64,000 bases of DNA from JAUIIK01 sp963709995 (lineage in GTDB: Bacteria > Chloroflexota > Chloroflexia > Thermomicrobiales > CFX8). The translations under genes were made by a program, and so were the position numbers. Each line of letters starts with the position of its first letter. Position 1 is the first letter of the stretch. The notes under the pieces are model-generated. The model saw only the letters and a program-made list of their open reading frames with translations, ran no database searches and was not told the DNA's origin. Below are positions 37,396 through 47,299 of this stretch, piece by piece. The stretch is from the NCBI GenBank assembly GCA_963709995.1, contig CAVPYN010000001.1:1-64000 (forward strand), written 5' to 3'.

Positions 37396-39063
37396 CTATG
37401 ATCCCTCCGGCATCTCGGCCCAGGTCGAGGCGGGCGCCGAGCCGGGCTGCTCCTTCGGTATCCGTCCGGTGAAGAAGAGGGAGATGACTCCCATCACCGC
37501 CAGGATCGAGAGCGACGTGCGCAGGCCGGCGATCTGCGAGTCCTCGTACGAGGCGAGGACGCTGTCCTGGGCAACTGCGGGGACGCCGGCCTTGTCCAAC
37601 TCGGCCTGCGCCTCGCTGTTCGAGATGAAGGGCGCGCCCGCGGCGAGGTACGTGTTGGCCTGATCCTTCATCTGCTGCGGCACGTTGGGGTTGGCCTCGA
37701 TCCCGGCCAGGAACGAGGTCGTGAGGGCAGCGATGAGGATCGAGCCGGCGAGCGCGGTCCCGAGAGAGGCCCCCAGCTGGGTGGCCGTGTTCTGCAGGCC
37801 ACCGACCTCGGAGCTCTGCTCGGTCGGCACAGCCGACACGGTCACGTTGCCCAGCTGCGATGCGAGCGCCCCCATGCCGAACCCGATGATGATCATCGGG
37901 ACGAACACGATGGAAGCATCGGCCCCGACTTCGAGGCTGGCGATCAGCACGAGGAGTCCGGCGATCAGGGCCAGCAGCCCGATGCGCACCACGCGTCGCG
38001 GGTTGGCCTGCGGGAGGAACCGTGGGACGCCGGCGGCGGCGACGAGCAGCGCCAGCGAGAGCGGCACCAGCCGAATGCCCGTCTCCATGGGCGACAGTCC
38101 GAGCACCACCGAGAGGAACAGCGGCACGGTGAAGAAGACCCCCGCCTGGATCAGGAACAGGAAGAGGAAGGTGACGAGGCCGCCGGTGAGCTGCCTGTGG
38201 CCGAAGAGCGACGGGACGATGAGCGGCTCCTTGCCGGTGCGCTCGAGACGCTGCTGCCAGCGGAGGAACAGCCAGAGGAGGAAGAGGCCGGCGATGATGA
38301 ACCAGATCGTCAGGGAGAGGCCGAGGAAGGACGTCGCTCCCTCCGTGGGCAGGAACCATCCCCACGTCGACGACATCAGCACGCCGAGCACGACGAGCGC
38401 CAGGCCCGACGATGACACCAGCACGCCGATCAGGTCGAGGTGCGGGCGCTTGCCAACGGGTTCGTCCGCCGCGCGTCGCGCCAGGAACAGGATGGCGATG
38501 ACGACGATCACCTCGCCGGCGAACACGTAGCGCCAGGAGAAGCGCGTGGTCATGAAGCCGCCGATGACGGGGCCGACGGCGATGGCGATGGCCGCCGCGG
38601 CGGCCACAAGCCCGTAGGCGCGCGGGCGTCCCGCGGGCGGGAAGTTGCCCGCCACCAGCGCGACGATGGCCGGCATGATGAGCACGGCGCCGATACCCTC
38701 GATGAACGACCAACCGATGATCAGGACGGTGAGGTTGGGGGCCAGGGCCGTCGTCAGCGATCCGCAGCCGTAGATGATGCAGCCGATGGAGAAGGCGCGC
38801 TTGCGACCGATCAGGCCGCCGATCTTGCCGCCGAGGATCATGAGGCTGGCCATGACCAGCGTGTACAGCGTGATCGCCGTCTGCACGCCCTGCACGGTCG
38901 TGCCGAGGTCATCGGCGACGGTGGCGATGGAGACGTTCATGACCGACGAGTCCAGGGTCATGAGGAACTGACCGGCGGCCAGCGTGAAAAGGATCAGGCC
39001 TGCGCCCGCCTTCGCGACAGCCGCGGCCCCGCCCGCTCCGGACGTCATCTGCTCGTCCATCAC
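37396..39063 (-). CDS. DHA2-type MFS multidrug exporter (EmrB/QacA-like)
   Basis: An intact 555-residue transporter with about 14 membrane helices. Family marks are FLMTLDSSVMNVSIATVADD at helix 1, motif A-like GGKIGGLIGRKRAF, and motif C-like AVGPVIGGFM. The loop at residues about 455-510 is polar. Such proteins export drugs or other compounds with the proton gradient. It stands alone between the SulP and TMEM175 genes, with no regulator adjacent, and shows no frameshift over 1.67 kb. Confidence 0.92.
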   Translation of the reverse strand: MMDEQMTSGAGGAAAVAKAGAGLILFTLAAGQFLMTLDSSVMNVSIATVADDLGTTVQGVQTAITLYTLVMASLMILGGKIGGLIGRKRAFSIGCIIYGCGSLTTALAPNLTVLIIGWSFIEGIGAVLIMPAIVALVAGNFPPAGRPRAYGLVAAAAAIAIAVGPVIGGFMTTRFSWRYVFAGEVIVVIAILFLARRAADEPVGKRPHLDLIGVLVSSSGLALVVLGVLMSSTWGWFLPTEGATSFLGLSLTIWFIIAGLFLLWLFLRWQQRLERTGKEPLIVPSLFGHRQLTGGLVTFLFLFLIQAGVFFTVPLFLSVVLGLSPMETGIRLVPLSLALLVAAAGVPRFLPQANPRRVVRIGLLALIAGLLVLIASLEVGADASIVFVPMIIIGFGMGALASQLGNVTVSAVPTEQSSEVGGLQNTATQLGASLGTALAGSILIAALTTSFLAGIEANPNVPQQMKDQANTYLAAGAPFISNSEAQAELDKAGVPAVAQDSVLASYEDSQIAGLRTSLSILAVMGVISLFFTGRIPKEQPGSAPASTWAEMPEGS

Positions 39064-39137
39064 GTCCCCAAGTCAGACTCCGCCGTGCCCGGACAGCGTG
39101 GTCGATCGGTCGAGACGGCGCAAAGCCCGGCCGCGGT

Positions 39138-39795
39138 TCAGCTCTCGCGGCCGAGCATGCGCTTGACCGTCTTCACCGGCAGGAGCAGGTAGACGCCGAT
39201 GAACAGATACAGGCCCACCCCGAAGTACGGCCAGATGAGCCCGGCGGCAGTCGCTATCGCGTAGAAGATGAGGCTCGGGCGCCAGCTGATACTTGACGCG
39301 GTTGTCCTCCGCGCGCTCCTCCCCGGCGCCCGCGCCGAAGAGACCCTCGCGCTCGGCGTACTTGCCCAGCACGATCAGCATCAGGCTCATGAGGAACAGG
39401 ATGATGCCGAAGAACGCGACCGCCGTACGCTCACCGCCGCTCTCAGTGTCGACCATGCTCAGGTAGGCTTCCATCACCCTGGCCGGGAACGGCAGGAAGG
39501 CGACCAGCAACAGGAGCAGCAGGTTCAGCCGCAGGAAGCCGGCGTTGACGCGCTCAAGCGCCTCGGTGAGTGCGCTGTGCTCTATCCACACGATGCCGAT
39601 GGACATGAAGGCGATGAAATAGGCAAGGAACACCGGCCGCTCATGGAAGAGCGCCGAGAGGAGACCGCCCCCGGCGCGCTCCGGCACCGCGATCTCGATG
39701 ACCAGCAGCGTGATGGCGATGGCGAAGACTCCATCGCTGAACGCCTCGAGACGGCCCTTGCTCCTCGCCCCCTTCTCGAGCGGTGTGCCGCTCAT
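39138..39795 (-). CDS. TMEM175-family (DUF1211) potassium channel protein, one frameshift
   Basis: About 218 residues with six hydrophobic segments. Helix 1 is RLEAFSDGVFAIAITLLVIE, carrying the FSD motif of TMEM175 channels. Later segments include FLAYFIAFMSIGIVWIEHSA and FLRLNLLLLLLVAFLPFPAR. A +1 insertion near 39288 hides the end, which reads LIFYAIATAAGLIWPYFGVG and closes with VKRMLGRES at TGA 39138. GGGAGG precedes the ATG. It probably conducts K+ out of the cell, as shown for relatives. Confidence 0.85.
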
Positions 39796-39859
39796 GCGTA
39801 CCTCCCGTCTGGCCGCGCCGGCTCCGGCCGCCTGCCGGCGCGGAATAGCTGTCGGTACG

Positions 39860-39899
39860 ACGGCGGGCGGGCACACCTGATCGGTGGCCCGCCCGCCGT
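39860..39899 (-). terminator. Hairpin after DUF1269 gene
   Basis: ACGGCGGGCGGGC at 39860-39872 pairs with 39887-39899 perfectly, with a 14-base loop. It is 27 bases past the stop of the minus-strand DUF1269 gene. Confidence 0.65.
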
Positions 39900-39925
39900 G
39901 GCTCACACAGAAGCCCAGACTCTCG

Positions 39926-40438
39926 TCAGGCGGTCTCGGCGTCCTTCTTGTGGTGCTTGGCGCCGAAGGCGTGCTTGAGCTCCGCTTCCTGCTCCTCCGT
40001 GAGGTTGGAGCGCACGAGGGTGGCGTTCGTACCCTCGATAGCGGCGAGGAACTTGTCCTCCGTGATCTGGTTGATGATGAGGAACCAGCCGGCCTTGCCC
40101 GGCGGCACCGCGTCGCCCATCTGCTCGAGTACCTGCTTGTCGATGCCGGTCTTGCCGAGCTTGCCGAAGAGGGCGCCCATGCCGGCCCCGATCGCCATGC
40201 CGAGGAAGGGCACGAGGAAGAGCAGGCCGAAGAGCATGCCCCAGAAGGCCCCGCCCATGGCGCCGGCGCCGACGATGTGAGCGCCGTGCTTGACGTGCGG
40301 CTTGCCGTCGGCGTCACGAACGACCTCCGCCGCGTCGGCCAGCTGGACGATCATGTCTTTCTGCAGCTCCGCGAGCTTGAGGCCAAAGCGGTCGGCCTCC
40401 ATCTCGTTCTCGAAGCCGAGAACCATCATCTCACTCAT
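39926..40438 (-). CDS. DUF1269 family membrane-associated protein
   Basis: An intact 170-residue paralogue of 11169-11669. MSEMMVLGFENE, the VVRDADGKPHV segment, two glycine-rich membrane segments and MGDAVPPGKAGWFL are shared almost residue for residue. Only the N-terminal helix and the His/Lys-rich tail differ noticeably. The leader just before the ATG is also similar (GGGAG near an ATGC), which points to duplication of gene plus ribosome site. Function unknown. Confidence 0.88.
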   Translation of the reverse strand: MSEMMVLGFENEMEADRFGLKLAELQKDMIVQLADAAEVVRDADGKPHVKHGAHIVGAGAMGGAFWGMLFGLLFLVPFLGMAIGAGMGALFGKLGKTGIDKQVLEQMGDAVPPGKAGWFLIINQITEDKFLAAIEGTNATLVRSNLTEEQEAELKHAFGAKHHKKDAETA

Positions 40439-40629
40439 GCATTCTCCCGTTCCGATCGTGATTGTCGTTGCACGAGAGGAAGGATATCACCATGCCGGTC
40501 GCGGCGAGGAGCGTCCGGGCCGAGGGGTCAGGGGGCTGCCACTCAGGCACGACCCCCCACGGCGCGTGGACACGCGGGTGCACGCCGGGCTAGGCTAGCG
40601 GCGGCAGGGCATCCGAGGGGGAGGTCGGC

Positions 40630-40913
40630 GTGACACTGGGCGTCATCATCATCGTGGCCGTTCTGCTCGTCCTCGGCTTCGGCCTCCTCATCTTCTGGCT
40701 CATGCGCCGGAGCCAGAAGGTCGTACCCGACGTCGCCGACGAACAGGTCGCGAAGCACGACCATGTGGTCGCCGTCGACGAACAGGGACGTCAGATCATG
40801 GCTTCGCAGGAACCGGTGACGCCGGCGCGCGACGACTGCGGCGTTCGACAACGTACTGAAGAGACGAGCTCCACGACCTCGGCCACGAGCAGCCGGCCGC
40901 GGGCGACGACTGA
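40630..40913 (+). CDS. Small single-span membrane protein, two insertions
   Basis: A protein of about 93 residues with one N-terminal helix (GVIIIVAVLLVLGFGLLIFW), a basic MRRSQK stop-transfer segment and an acidic cytosolic tail. Two +1 insertions near 40837 and 40860 break the frame. Reading across them gives AAFDNVLKDELHDLG and TGA 40911-40913. I do not recognise a family. GTG 40630 follows GGGGGAGG. The next gene begins 12 bases on. Confidence 0.65.
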
Positions 40914-40925
40914 GCGCAGGCCGGC

Positions 40926-42068
40926 GTGGGCACCACCGAATGGATCGTCGTCATCCTCGTCGTCGGCGCGCGGCTCTTCCTGCCGCTCCTCATCCCCTAC
41001 TTCCCGGTGCCGGCGCTCCTCGCGTGCCTCATCCTCGACGCGGTCGACCAGAGCATCTTCCAGCAGTTCCCCGCCATCCCGCTGGACGGCTACCAGTCCT
41101 ACGACAAGGCGCTCGACGTCTACTACCTCTCGGTCGCCTACCTCTCGACCCTCCGCAACTGGACCAATCAGACGGCGTTCCGGATGAGCCAGTTCCTCTT
41201 CTACTACCGGATGGTCGGCGTGCTCGCCTTCGAGCTCACGCAGGTCCGGGCGATCCTGTTCATCTTCCCGAACACCTTCGAGTACTTCTTCCTCTTCGTC
41301 GAGCTCGTGCGGCTGGGCTGGAACACCGACCGCATGGGCAAGTGGACGGTGATCCTCGCCACGGCCGGCATCTGGATCTTCATCAAGCTGCCGCAGGAGT
41401 GGTGGATCCACATCGCCCAGCTCGACATGACCGACTTCATCAAGGAGACGCTGTTCGGCGTGAACGCGGACGCCAGCTGGGGCACGGCGATCGCCAACCG
41501 GCCGTGGGTGCTCGTCGCTGGCGATCGCCGTCGTCGCCGTCCTCGCCGCCGTCGTCTACTGGATCGTCACGCGCAAGGCGCCGAAGTTCGACCACGGCCC
41601 GCACATCGCGGCCGACCCGTTGCCGCCCGAGCTGCACGGCGCAGAGCCGTACCGCAAGGTCCGCGCCGAGACCAGCATCTTCGGCTGGGCCCTCCGCGAG
41701 AAGATCGCGCTCACGGCGATCCTCTGCGTCATCTTCGGCCTGATGCTCACCGGCGGCACGGCCAACCCGCTGCGCATCGTCGTCGGTGTGGCGATCTTCA
41801 CGGTCGATCAACGCCGCGGTGAGCCAGTGGATGGCGCTGCCGCGGCCGCAGCTGGCGGCTGCTCGCCGGCGAGCTCGTGACGATGCTCGTGGTCAACCTC
41901 GTCATCGTCCTCGCGCTGGAGGCGCTCGACCGCTGGCTGGGCGTCCGCAGCGCGCGCACGCCGTTCGGCATGACGCTCTTCTTCTCGTACCTGCTGACGC
42001 TCGTCATCGTGCTGTACGACCGGTACCGCACGGTGTACAAGGCGCGGCGTCTGTACCGGCGGCGATAA
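40926..42068 (+). CDS. Multi-pass membrane protein of unknown function, frameshifted
   Basis: About 378 residues with eight or so hydrophobic segments, starting TEWIVVILVVGARLFLPLLI. A conserved-looking middle has NTFEYFFLFVELVRLGWN and KLPQEWWIHIAQLDMTDF; the end is LLTLVIVLYDRYRTVYKARR. Frame changes fall near 41520, 41800 and 41850. The aromatic, ordered middle suggests a genuine conserved family found in actinobacteria, but I cannot name it. It is followed by a DedA gene on the same strand. Confidence 0.7.
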
Positions 42069-42146
42069 GGCGCAGCGGCGGGCCGGCCGGCGGCGGGCAC
42101 GGCGCGGCCTGGCCCGGCTCAGGCGCCGGCCAGGATCGCCGGGCCG

Positions 42147-42802
42147 GTGGCACGCGTGGATCAGCTGCTCGACTACGTCCTCCACCTCGACACCTACCTG
42201 ACGCAGGCGGTCGAGGCGCTGGGCCTGTGGGCCTACGTCGCGATCTTCGCGACCATCTTCGCCGAGACCGGTCTCGTGGTCGCGCCCTTCCTCCCCGGCG
42301 AGTCCCTGCTGCTGACCAGCGGCACGCTCGCCGGCGCCGGCGTTCCTGCACATCGCGGTGCTCTGGCCGCTGCTCGTCGGCGCGGCCTTTCTCGGCGACG
42401 TGGTCAACTACCTGATCGGCCGCTGGATCGGCCGGCATCTGCTGAGCAAACCCCGCAAGTACCTGAAGCCGGAGCACGTGCAGGAGGCGCACGAGTTCTA
42501 CGAGGAGCACGGCGGCCTGGCCATCGTGGCCTGCCGCTTCCTCCCCATCGTCCGCACCCTCGTGCCCTTCGTCGCCGGCATGACCAGGATGGAGTTCCAT
42601 CGCTACCTGGCCTTCGCCGCCCTGGCCTCGGTCCTCTGGGTGACGATCTTTCTCGGCGCCGGCTACCTCTTCGGCAACGTCCCGTGGGTGCAGGACTACC
42701 TCGGCCGTCGCCCTGGCGATCGCGGTCGCGGCCTCCGCCATCCCCGGCTTCATCATCTGGGCTCTGCACCACCTGCGACGCCGGGACGGGCCGGCGGACT
42801 GA
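42147..42802 (+). CDS. DedA family membrane protein, frameshifted
   Basis: About 217 residues of DedA/SNARE-associated type: IFATIFAETGLVVAPFLPGE, GDVVNYLIGRWIGR, then FLPIVRTLVPFVAGMTRMEF with the conserved Arg. DedA proteins flip undecaprenyl phosphate or phospholipids and support membrane homeostasis. Insertions near 42345 and 42705 break the frame; the end reads IPGFIIWALHHLRRR. GTG 42147 is used. The neighbouring phospholipase D fits a membrane-lipid theme. Confidence 0.87.
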
Positions 42803-42872
42803 CCGCTCGGTGCACGCGGATCGATGTGTGTGAGAGAATGCGCCAGCGACCTGGCGAACGTATCGGGGAGAC

Positions 42873-44383
42873 ATGATGATCGCAAGCTATGCCGGATTCC
42901 TGATCGGCGTCCTTCTTCACCCAGAACTTCTTCAGCCTGGGGTTCTGGGTGCGTCAACGTCCTCCTTCTTCTGGCGATCGCATCCGTCGTCATCGTCCTC
43001 GCCACCGACGACCGCGACCCGAGCACCGTCCTGGCGTGGCTCTTCGTCGTGCTGCTGCTTCCCGGTCCTCGGGATCATCGCCTACTTCTTCATCGGCCGG
43101 AACTTCCGCCGCGACTCACCGCGGCGGAGGAAGATCATGGCCCAGATGGACGCGGTCGCCGCCGAGTCGCTGCAGCCCGTGGAGGCCGCCAACACGGAGT
43201 TCACCGAGGGCGGCCGTGACCGACCTCGCCGGCACGCCGGGCGCGCACATCCAGTCGGTGGGACGCACCGAAGGCGGGGTGTCGCCACTCCCCGCCGACA
43301 GCGTCGACATCTACACGGCCGGCGCGCAGAAGTTCCCCGCGCTGCTCGAGGAGATGGCCACCGCCGAGCGCTACATCCACCTGATGTACCTCATCTGGGA
43401 GCAGGACGAGCTGACCGCCAAGGTCAAGGAGGTCCTCCTCGACCGCCTCAAGGCCGGCGTCAAGGTCCACATCCTCTACGACTGGCTCGTCGTGCATCAG
43501 CTACAAGAAGGATGAGCTCAACGAGCTCGCCGCAGCCGGCGCCGTCGTCATGCCGTGCTACAAGCGCCTGCCGCAGATCAACTACCGCAACCACATGAAG
43601 ATGGTGATCATCGACGGCAAGAGCGTCTACAGCGGCGGCATGAACATGGGTCAGGAGTACATCGACGGCGGGCCGCGCTTCAACGTGTGGCGCGACACGT
43701 CGTTCCGCCTCAGCGGCCCCGTGGTGGCGCCCTACCTCATGCTCTACGCATCGACGTGGCTGTACAACGGCGGCGAGGAGGACCTGGCCACGGAGTTCAT
43801 GCCGCCGGCCGAGGAGCACCGCCGCCACGAGGGCATCCCGGTGCAGGTGCTCCACTCCAGCGTGCAGACCACCTTCAAGACCATCCGCGACGTCTTCATC
43901 ACGGCGCTGCTCAACGCGCGCGAGCGCATCTGGATCCAGTCCCCCTACTTCGTGCCCTGACGAACCGCTGATCACGGCGATGTGCGCCGCCGCCGCGAGC
44001 GGCACCGACGTGCGCTTCATGATGACCGGCGTGCCGGACAAGAAGATCCCGTTCAACGCCGCGATGGCGTACTACCCCCAGCTCTTGCGCGCCGGCGTCA
44101 AGGTCTACCAGTACAAGGCCGGCTTCCTCCACGCGAAGACCGTGACGGTCGACCGCCAGCTCGTCGATCATCGGCACCTGCAACTGGGACATCCGCAGCC
44201 AGATCCTGCACGACGAAGTCGTCTCGATCTTCTACGACGAAGGCGTCGCGACGCGCTACGCGGAGCAGTACGAGCGCGACCTGGAGGACTGCGAGCAGAT
44301 CGCAGCCGGACTTTCTGCAGTCGCTGACCCGCGGGCAGCGGTTCCGCAACTCGGTGGCGCGGCTCTTCTCGCGGCTGCTGTAG
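42873..44383 (+). CDS. Phospholipase D family cardiolipin synthase, frameshifted
   Basis: About 500 residues, the normal cardiolipin-synthase length. Two N-terminal helices (VLLLLAIASVVIVLATDD; VLGIIAYFFIGRNFRRD) anchor it. HKD motif one is NHMKMVIIDGKSVYSGGMNM and motif two HAKTVTVDRQ with GTCNWD. It joins two phosphatidylglycerols into cardiolipin. Frame changes lie near 42920, 42955, 43065, 43215, 43495, 43957, 44160 and 44306. This is the parent form of the damaged copy at 6124-6862. ATG 42873 or 42876 starts it. Confidence 0.88.
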
Positions 44384-44429
44384 CACGAGGCCTCTGGGAC
44401 TATCTGCGTGACTGAAAGGTGAGCGATCC

Positions 44430-45740
44430 GTGAACGCCGACGCCGGGGAACCTGCCGCGCCCGAGACCGCGGCGCCTGCCGCGCAGCCGTATCCGCGGGG
44501 TCTCTACCTGCACGTGATCGTGGTCTCGCTCATCGGCGGCTTCGGCGTCCTCGCCTGGTTCGTCGTCTATGAGGCGCTCAACAAGCTGATCTGGGACAGC
44601 GGCTTCGTCGTGGACAACCCGTGGGTGTTCCCGGCGATCTGCCTGCCGTTCTCTCTGCTCGTCGGGCTGCTCGTGAAGTACGCCAAGGCGCCCAGCAACC
44701 TCGACGGCTCGATGCTCGACAGCCTCACCGGCGACGTCATGCGCCTCAAGTGGAAGGACCTGCCGGCGACGATCGCCCAGTCGCTGGCCTCACTGTTCTC
44801 GGGCGCCGTGCTCGGCCCCGAGGGGGCCATCGGCAACATCGCCACCAAGATCGCCGCCCTCTACTGCGACCTGTTCAGGATCCCCGCGGACCGGCGGCCG
44901 AAGCTCGTGTTCGCCAGCGTGGCCTCGGGCTACAACGGTCTCCTTGAGAACCCCGTGTTCGCCGCGGTTCTCGGTACGGAGGTCGCGGAGACGAAGCAGC
45001 AGGGCCTCTCCACGCTGCCGGCCAGCCTCATCGGCGGCGGCATCGGGTACGGTATCTTCCTCCTTCTGGGCGAGACCGGCTTCGTGAACTTCCTGCACCT
45101 TCCCCCCGTGCAGAGCTACAGCATCTGGGACGCCTTCCTCATGGTGCCGCTGGCGCTCACCGGGCTCGCGCTTGCCCTGCTCACCGCAGTCTTCATGAAG
45201 GCGTCCGCCGGCTTCTTCGGACGACTGAAGGAGCGCGTCGTCCTGCGGGCGCTCGTCGCCGGCGTCATCTTCAGCGTGGTGGGCGTGCTCGCACCGGTCA
45301 TGATGTTCTCCGGCGAGACGCAGGTGCTGACGGTCATCGACGACGCCTCCGGTTACGGCATCGCCGTGCTCCTGGTGATGGCGGTGGGCAAGTTGGCGCT
45401 GCTCTCGGTCGGCTTCAAGAGCGGTTTCCTCGGCGGGCCGACCTTCCCGCTCATCTTCGCCTCGGTCAGCGTGGCGCTGGCCCTCAACCTGGCGTTCACG
45501 GACGTGCCGGTGGCGATCTTCGTCGCCGGCATCATGACCGGCGCCATCTACGCGCTCTTCCGGACCCCACTGATGGTGGTGCTCCTCACCAGCTTCATGC
45601 TCGACGCCGGACCGACGATGGTGGCGCTCATCGTGCTCGCCATCGCGACCGTCATGGTCGCCATGCCGCCGCTTCAGCAGCGCATCGCGGCGCGGCAGGC
45701 GAATGCCAGACCGGACGCCGGCGAGCCGCACGATACGTGA
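44430..45740 (+). CDS. ClC-family chloride channel/transporter
   Basis: An intact 436-residue ClC protein with about ten helices. The gating glutamate is kept in GAVLGPEGAIGNIATK, and the third signature appears as GFLGGPTFPLI. The first signature, normally GSGIP, reads SNLDGSMLDS, so anion selectivity may differ from Cl- transporters. There is no CBS domain. It starts at GTG 44430 after GAAAGG. It lies among other ion transporters and converges with a Na+/H+ antiporter gene. Confidence 0.88.
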   Translation: MNADAGEPAAPETAAPAAQPYPRGLYLHVIVVSLIGGFGVLAWFVVYEALNKLIWDSGFVVDNPWVFPAICLPFSLLVGLLVKYAKAPSNLDGSMLDSLTGDVMRLKWKDLPATIAQSLASLFSGAVLGPEGAIGNIATKIAALYCDLFRIPADRRPKLVFASVASGYNGLLENPVFAAVLGTEVAETKQQGLSTLPASLIGGGIGYGIFLLLGETGFVNFLHLPPVQSYSIWDAFLMVPLALTGLALALLTAVFMKASAGFFGRLKERVVLRALVAGVIFSVVGVLAPVMMFSGETQVLTVIDDASGYGIAVLLVMAVGKLALLSVGFKSGFLGGPTFPLIFASVSVALALNLAFTDVPVAIFVAGIMTGAIYALFRTPLMVVLLTSFMLDAGPTMVALIVLAIATVMVAMPPLQQRIAARQANARPDAGEPHDT

Positions 45741-45782
45741 TTCCTGTCGCGGGCCCGGAGTCGCCCGACCGGCAGACGCGTC

Positions 45783-46750
45783 TCAGCGCGGCTCGTCCTT
45801 GCGGCCCAGCCGCGCCAGATCGGTGGCGCTCACTTGGCGCTTCTGACGGGGCACGGTCGCCGGCGCCGCCTCGGGCGTCGCGGGATGGACCTCGGAGTGG
45901 CTCTCGTACCAGCGATGGTAGGCGGCCGCCAGCGGCACCGAGCTCAGACCGTGGAGCAGGACGCTGAGCCCCACCGTGACCACGACCGTGGTCAGCAGCG
46001 TCTGCTCCTCGGGGACGCCTCGCTCGTAGGCGAGCAGCCCGAACACGATCGAGGCGAGGCCGCGCGGGCCGAACCAGCCGATGAAGGCCACGGTCGGCCT
46101 GCCCGCGCCGCTGCGCGCCATGGCGATCGCGACCGGGATCATGCGCACGAGCGTCAGGCTGAGGGCGGCGTACAGGACGACCTGCCAGGTGACGTGCGGC
46201 GCCGCCCAGCCGAGGACGACGGCGCCGAACCCTATCCAGGTGACCGCAGCGAGAAGCCCGCCGGTCTCCTCAGTGAACAGGGCCGCGGAGTCGTGCTCAC
46301 CGGACAACCGCCCGAAGACCATGCCGCCGACGAAGGCGGCGATGAAGCCGCTGCCTCCGAGCTCCACCGCCACTGCGTAGGCGAGCAGGGCCGTGGCCAG
46401 CGGCAGGATCTGCCGCCACTCACGCCCGACCCAGCCGCGCCGTTCGGCAAGCGCAAGAAGGAGACCACCGACGACGCCGGCGGCCACGCCTCCCGTCAGT
46501 CCCCAGCCGATCTGCCGCGCCGCGTTCGAGACGACGGCCGACGTGATCCCGGTCGTGAGCTCGGCGTTGGCGAGGTCGAGCGCGACCAGAAAGAAGGGCA
46601 CCGCGAGGCCGTCGTTCAGCCCGCTCTCCACGTCGAGCGCCTGACGCACGCGATCAGGGACCGAGGGGTCCGTGACGACCTTCTGGCCGAGCGCCGCGTC
46701 CGTCGAGGCGAGCATCGTCGAGAGGAGGAAGACAGAAGCGAGCGCCATGC
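45783..46750 (-). CDS. CPA1-type Na+/H+ antiporter, N-terminus cut off at the junction
   Basis: The visible part (about 322 residues) contains STDAALGQKVVTDPSVPDRV and RQALDVESGLNDGLAVPFFL, the TD and ND motifs of CPA1 antiporters, plus FVGGMVFGRLSGEHD and RGLASIVFGLLAYERG. The N-terminal four or five helices are missing. Family sequence stops at about 46750 (ALASVFLLSTML); the open frame runs on to 46796, but that part translates the neighbouring SIMPL gene backwards. The truncation coincides with the composition break, so the rest of the gene is on some other sequence. Confidence 0.87.
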
Positions 46751-46757
46751 CGGGGCA
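46750..46757. other. Junction between two unrelated sequences
   Basis: Left of 46750 an antiporter gene loses its N-terminus; right of 46757 a SIMPL gene loses its N-terminus. GC content, codon usage and indel density all change here. No transposon end or repeat is visible at the joint. Confidence 0.8.
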
Positions 46758-47110
46758 CTGTGCGGGATATCGACCAGACTGGCCCGGCGCTTTCAACGGC
46801 GGTCGATGCCGGTGCGAACGTGATCAACGGGGTCAGCTTTGGAGTTGAGGATCCAACCTCGGCGTTGGATCAGGCTCGCGAACAGGCCTTTGGCAACGCC
46901 GAGCACAAGGCCGGGGAGTTAGCCAGCCTCTCGGGTGGCACTCTTGGCGTAGTCGTGTCAATCTCGGAAAATTCCTACACTCCGGTGCCCATCGAGCAGT
47001 ATGGATTCGCTGGCGATGCGGTAGCTGGGGAGGCGGTCTCCGAGGTTCCGATCAACCCTGGTGATTCGTCGTTCACAGTCAGCATCCAGGTGACCTGGGA
47101 ACTGAACTAA
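46757..47110 (+). CDS. SIMPL-domain (DUF541) protein, C-terminal fragment
   Basis: About 117 residues matching the second half of the full SIMPL protein at 47300: TVRDIDQTGPALSTAVDAGA here, TVRDIDRTGEILSIGVNAGA there, and PINPGDSSFTVSIQVTWELN at the end. The N-terminal half (about 95 residues) is missing because the sequence changes at the junction; GTG 46760 is only an accidental start. SIMPL proteins are usually exported or periplasmic with unclear function. The pair is a tandem duplication in the right-hand genome. Confidence 0.85.
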   Translation, partial: TVRDIDQTGPALSTAVDAGANVINGVSFGVEDPTSALDQAREQAFGNAEHKAGELASLSGGTLGVVVSISENSYTPVPIEQYGFAGDAVAGEAVSEVPINPGDSSFTVSIQVTWELN

Positions 47111-47143
47111 TCGCAGCGACTAACTCGCCAGTTAGGCTCAGAG

Positions 47144-47166
47144 GAGGCGTCCTTCGGGGCGCCTCT
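47144..47166 (+). terminator. Hairpin after the SIMPL fragment
   Basis: GAGGCGTCC at 47144-47152 and GGGCGCCTC around 47157-47165 pair with one G-U, enclosing TTCG, and are followed by TCTTGTCTCC. It lies 34 bases after the stop. Confidence 0.6.
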
Positions 47167-47299
47167 CTTGTCTCCTGGATCAATATACCCCTGGCAGAAA
47201 GTTGGAACATTGCGCCGGGCTGCTCATGCAATACTCTAACCAATTTGATCGATGATCCCCGGCATGTTTCGCAGAACTACATGGTGATCGGAGGCGGGA

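Noticed and set aside
46760..47110. GTG 46760 as a true start of a 116-residue SIMPL protein
   Set aside because: The sequence begins mid-domain compared with the paralogue at 47300, exactly at the junction.
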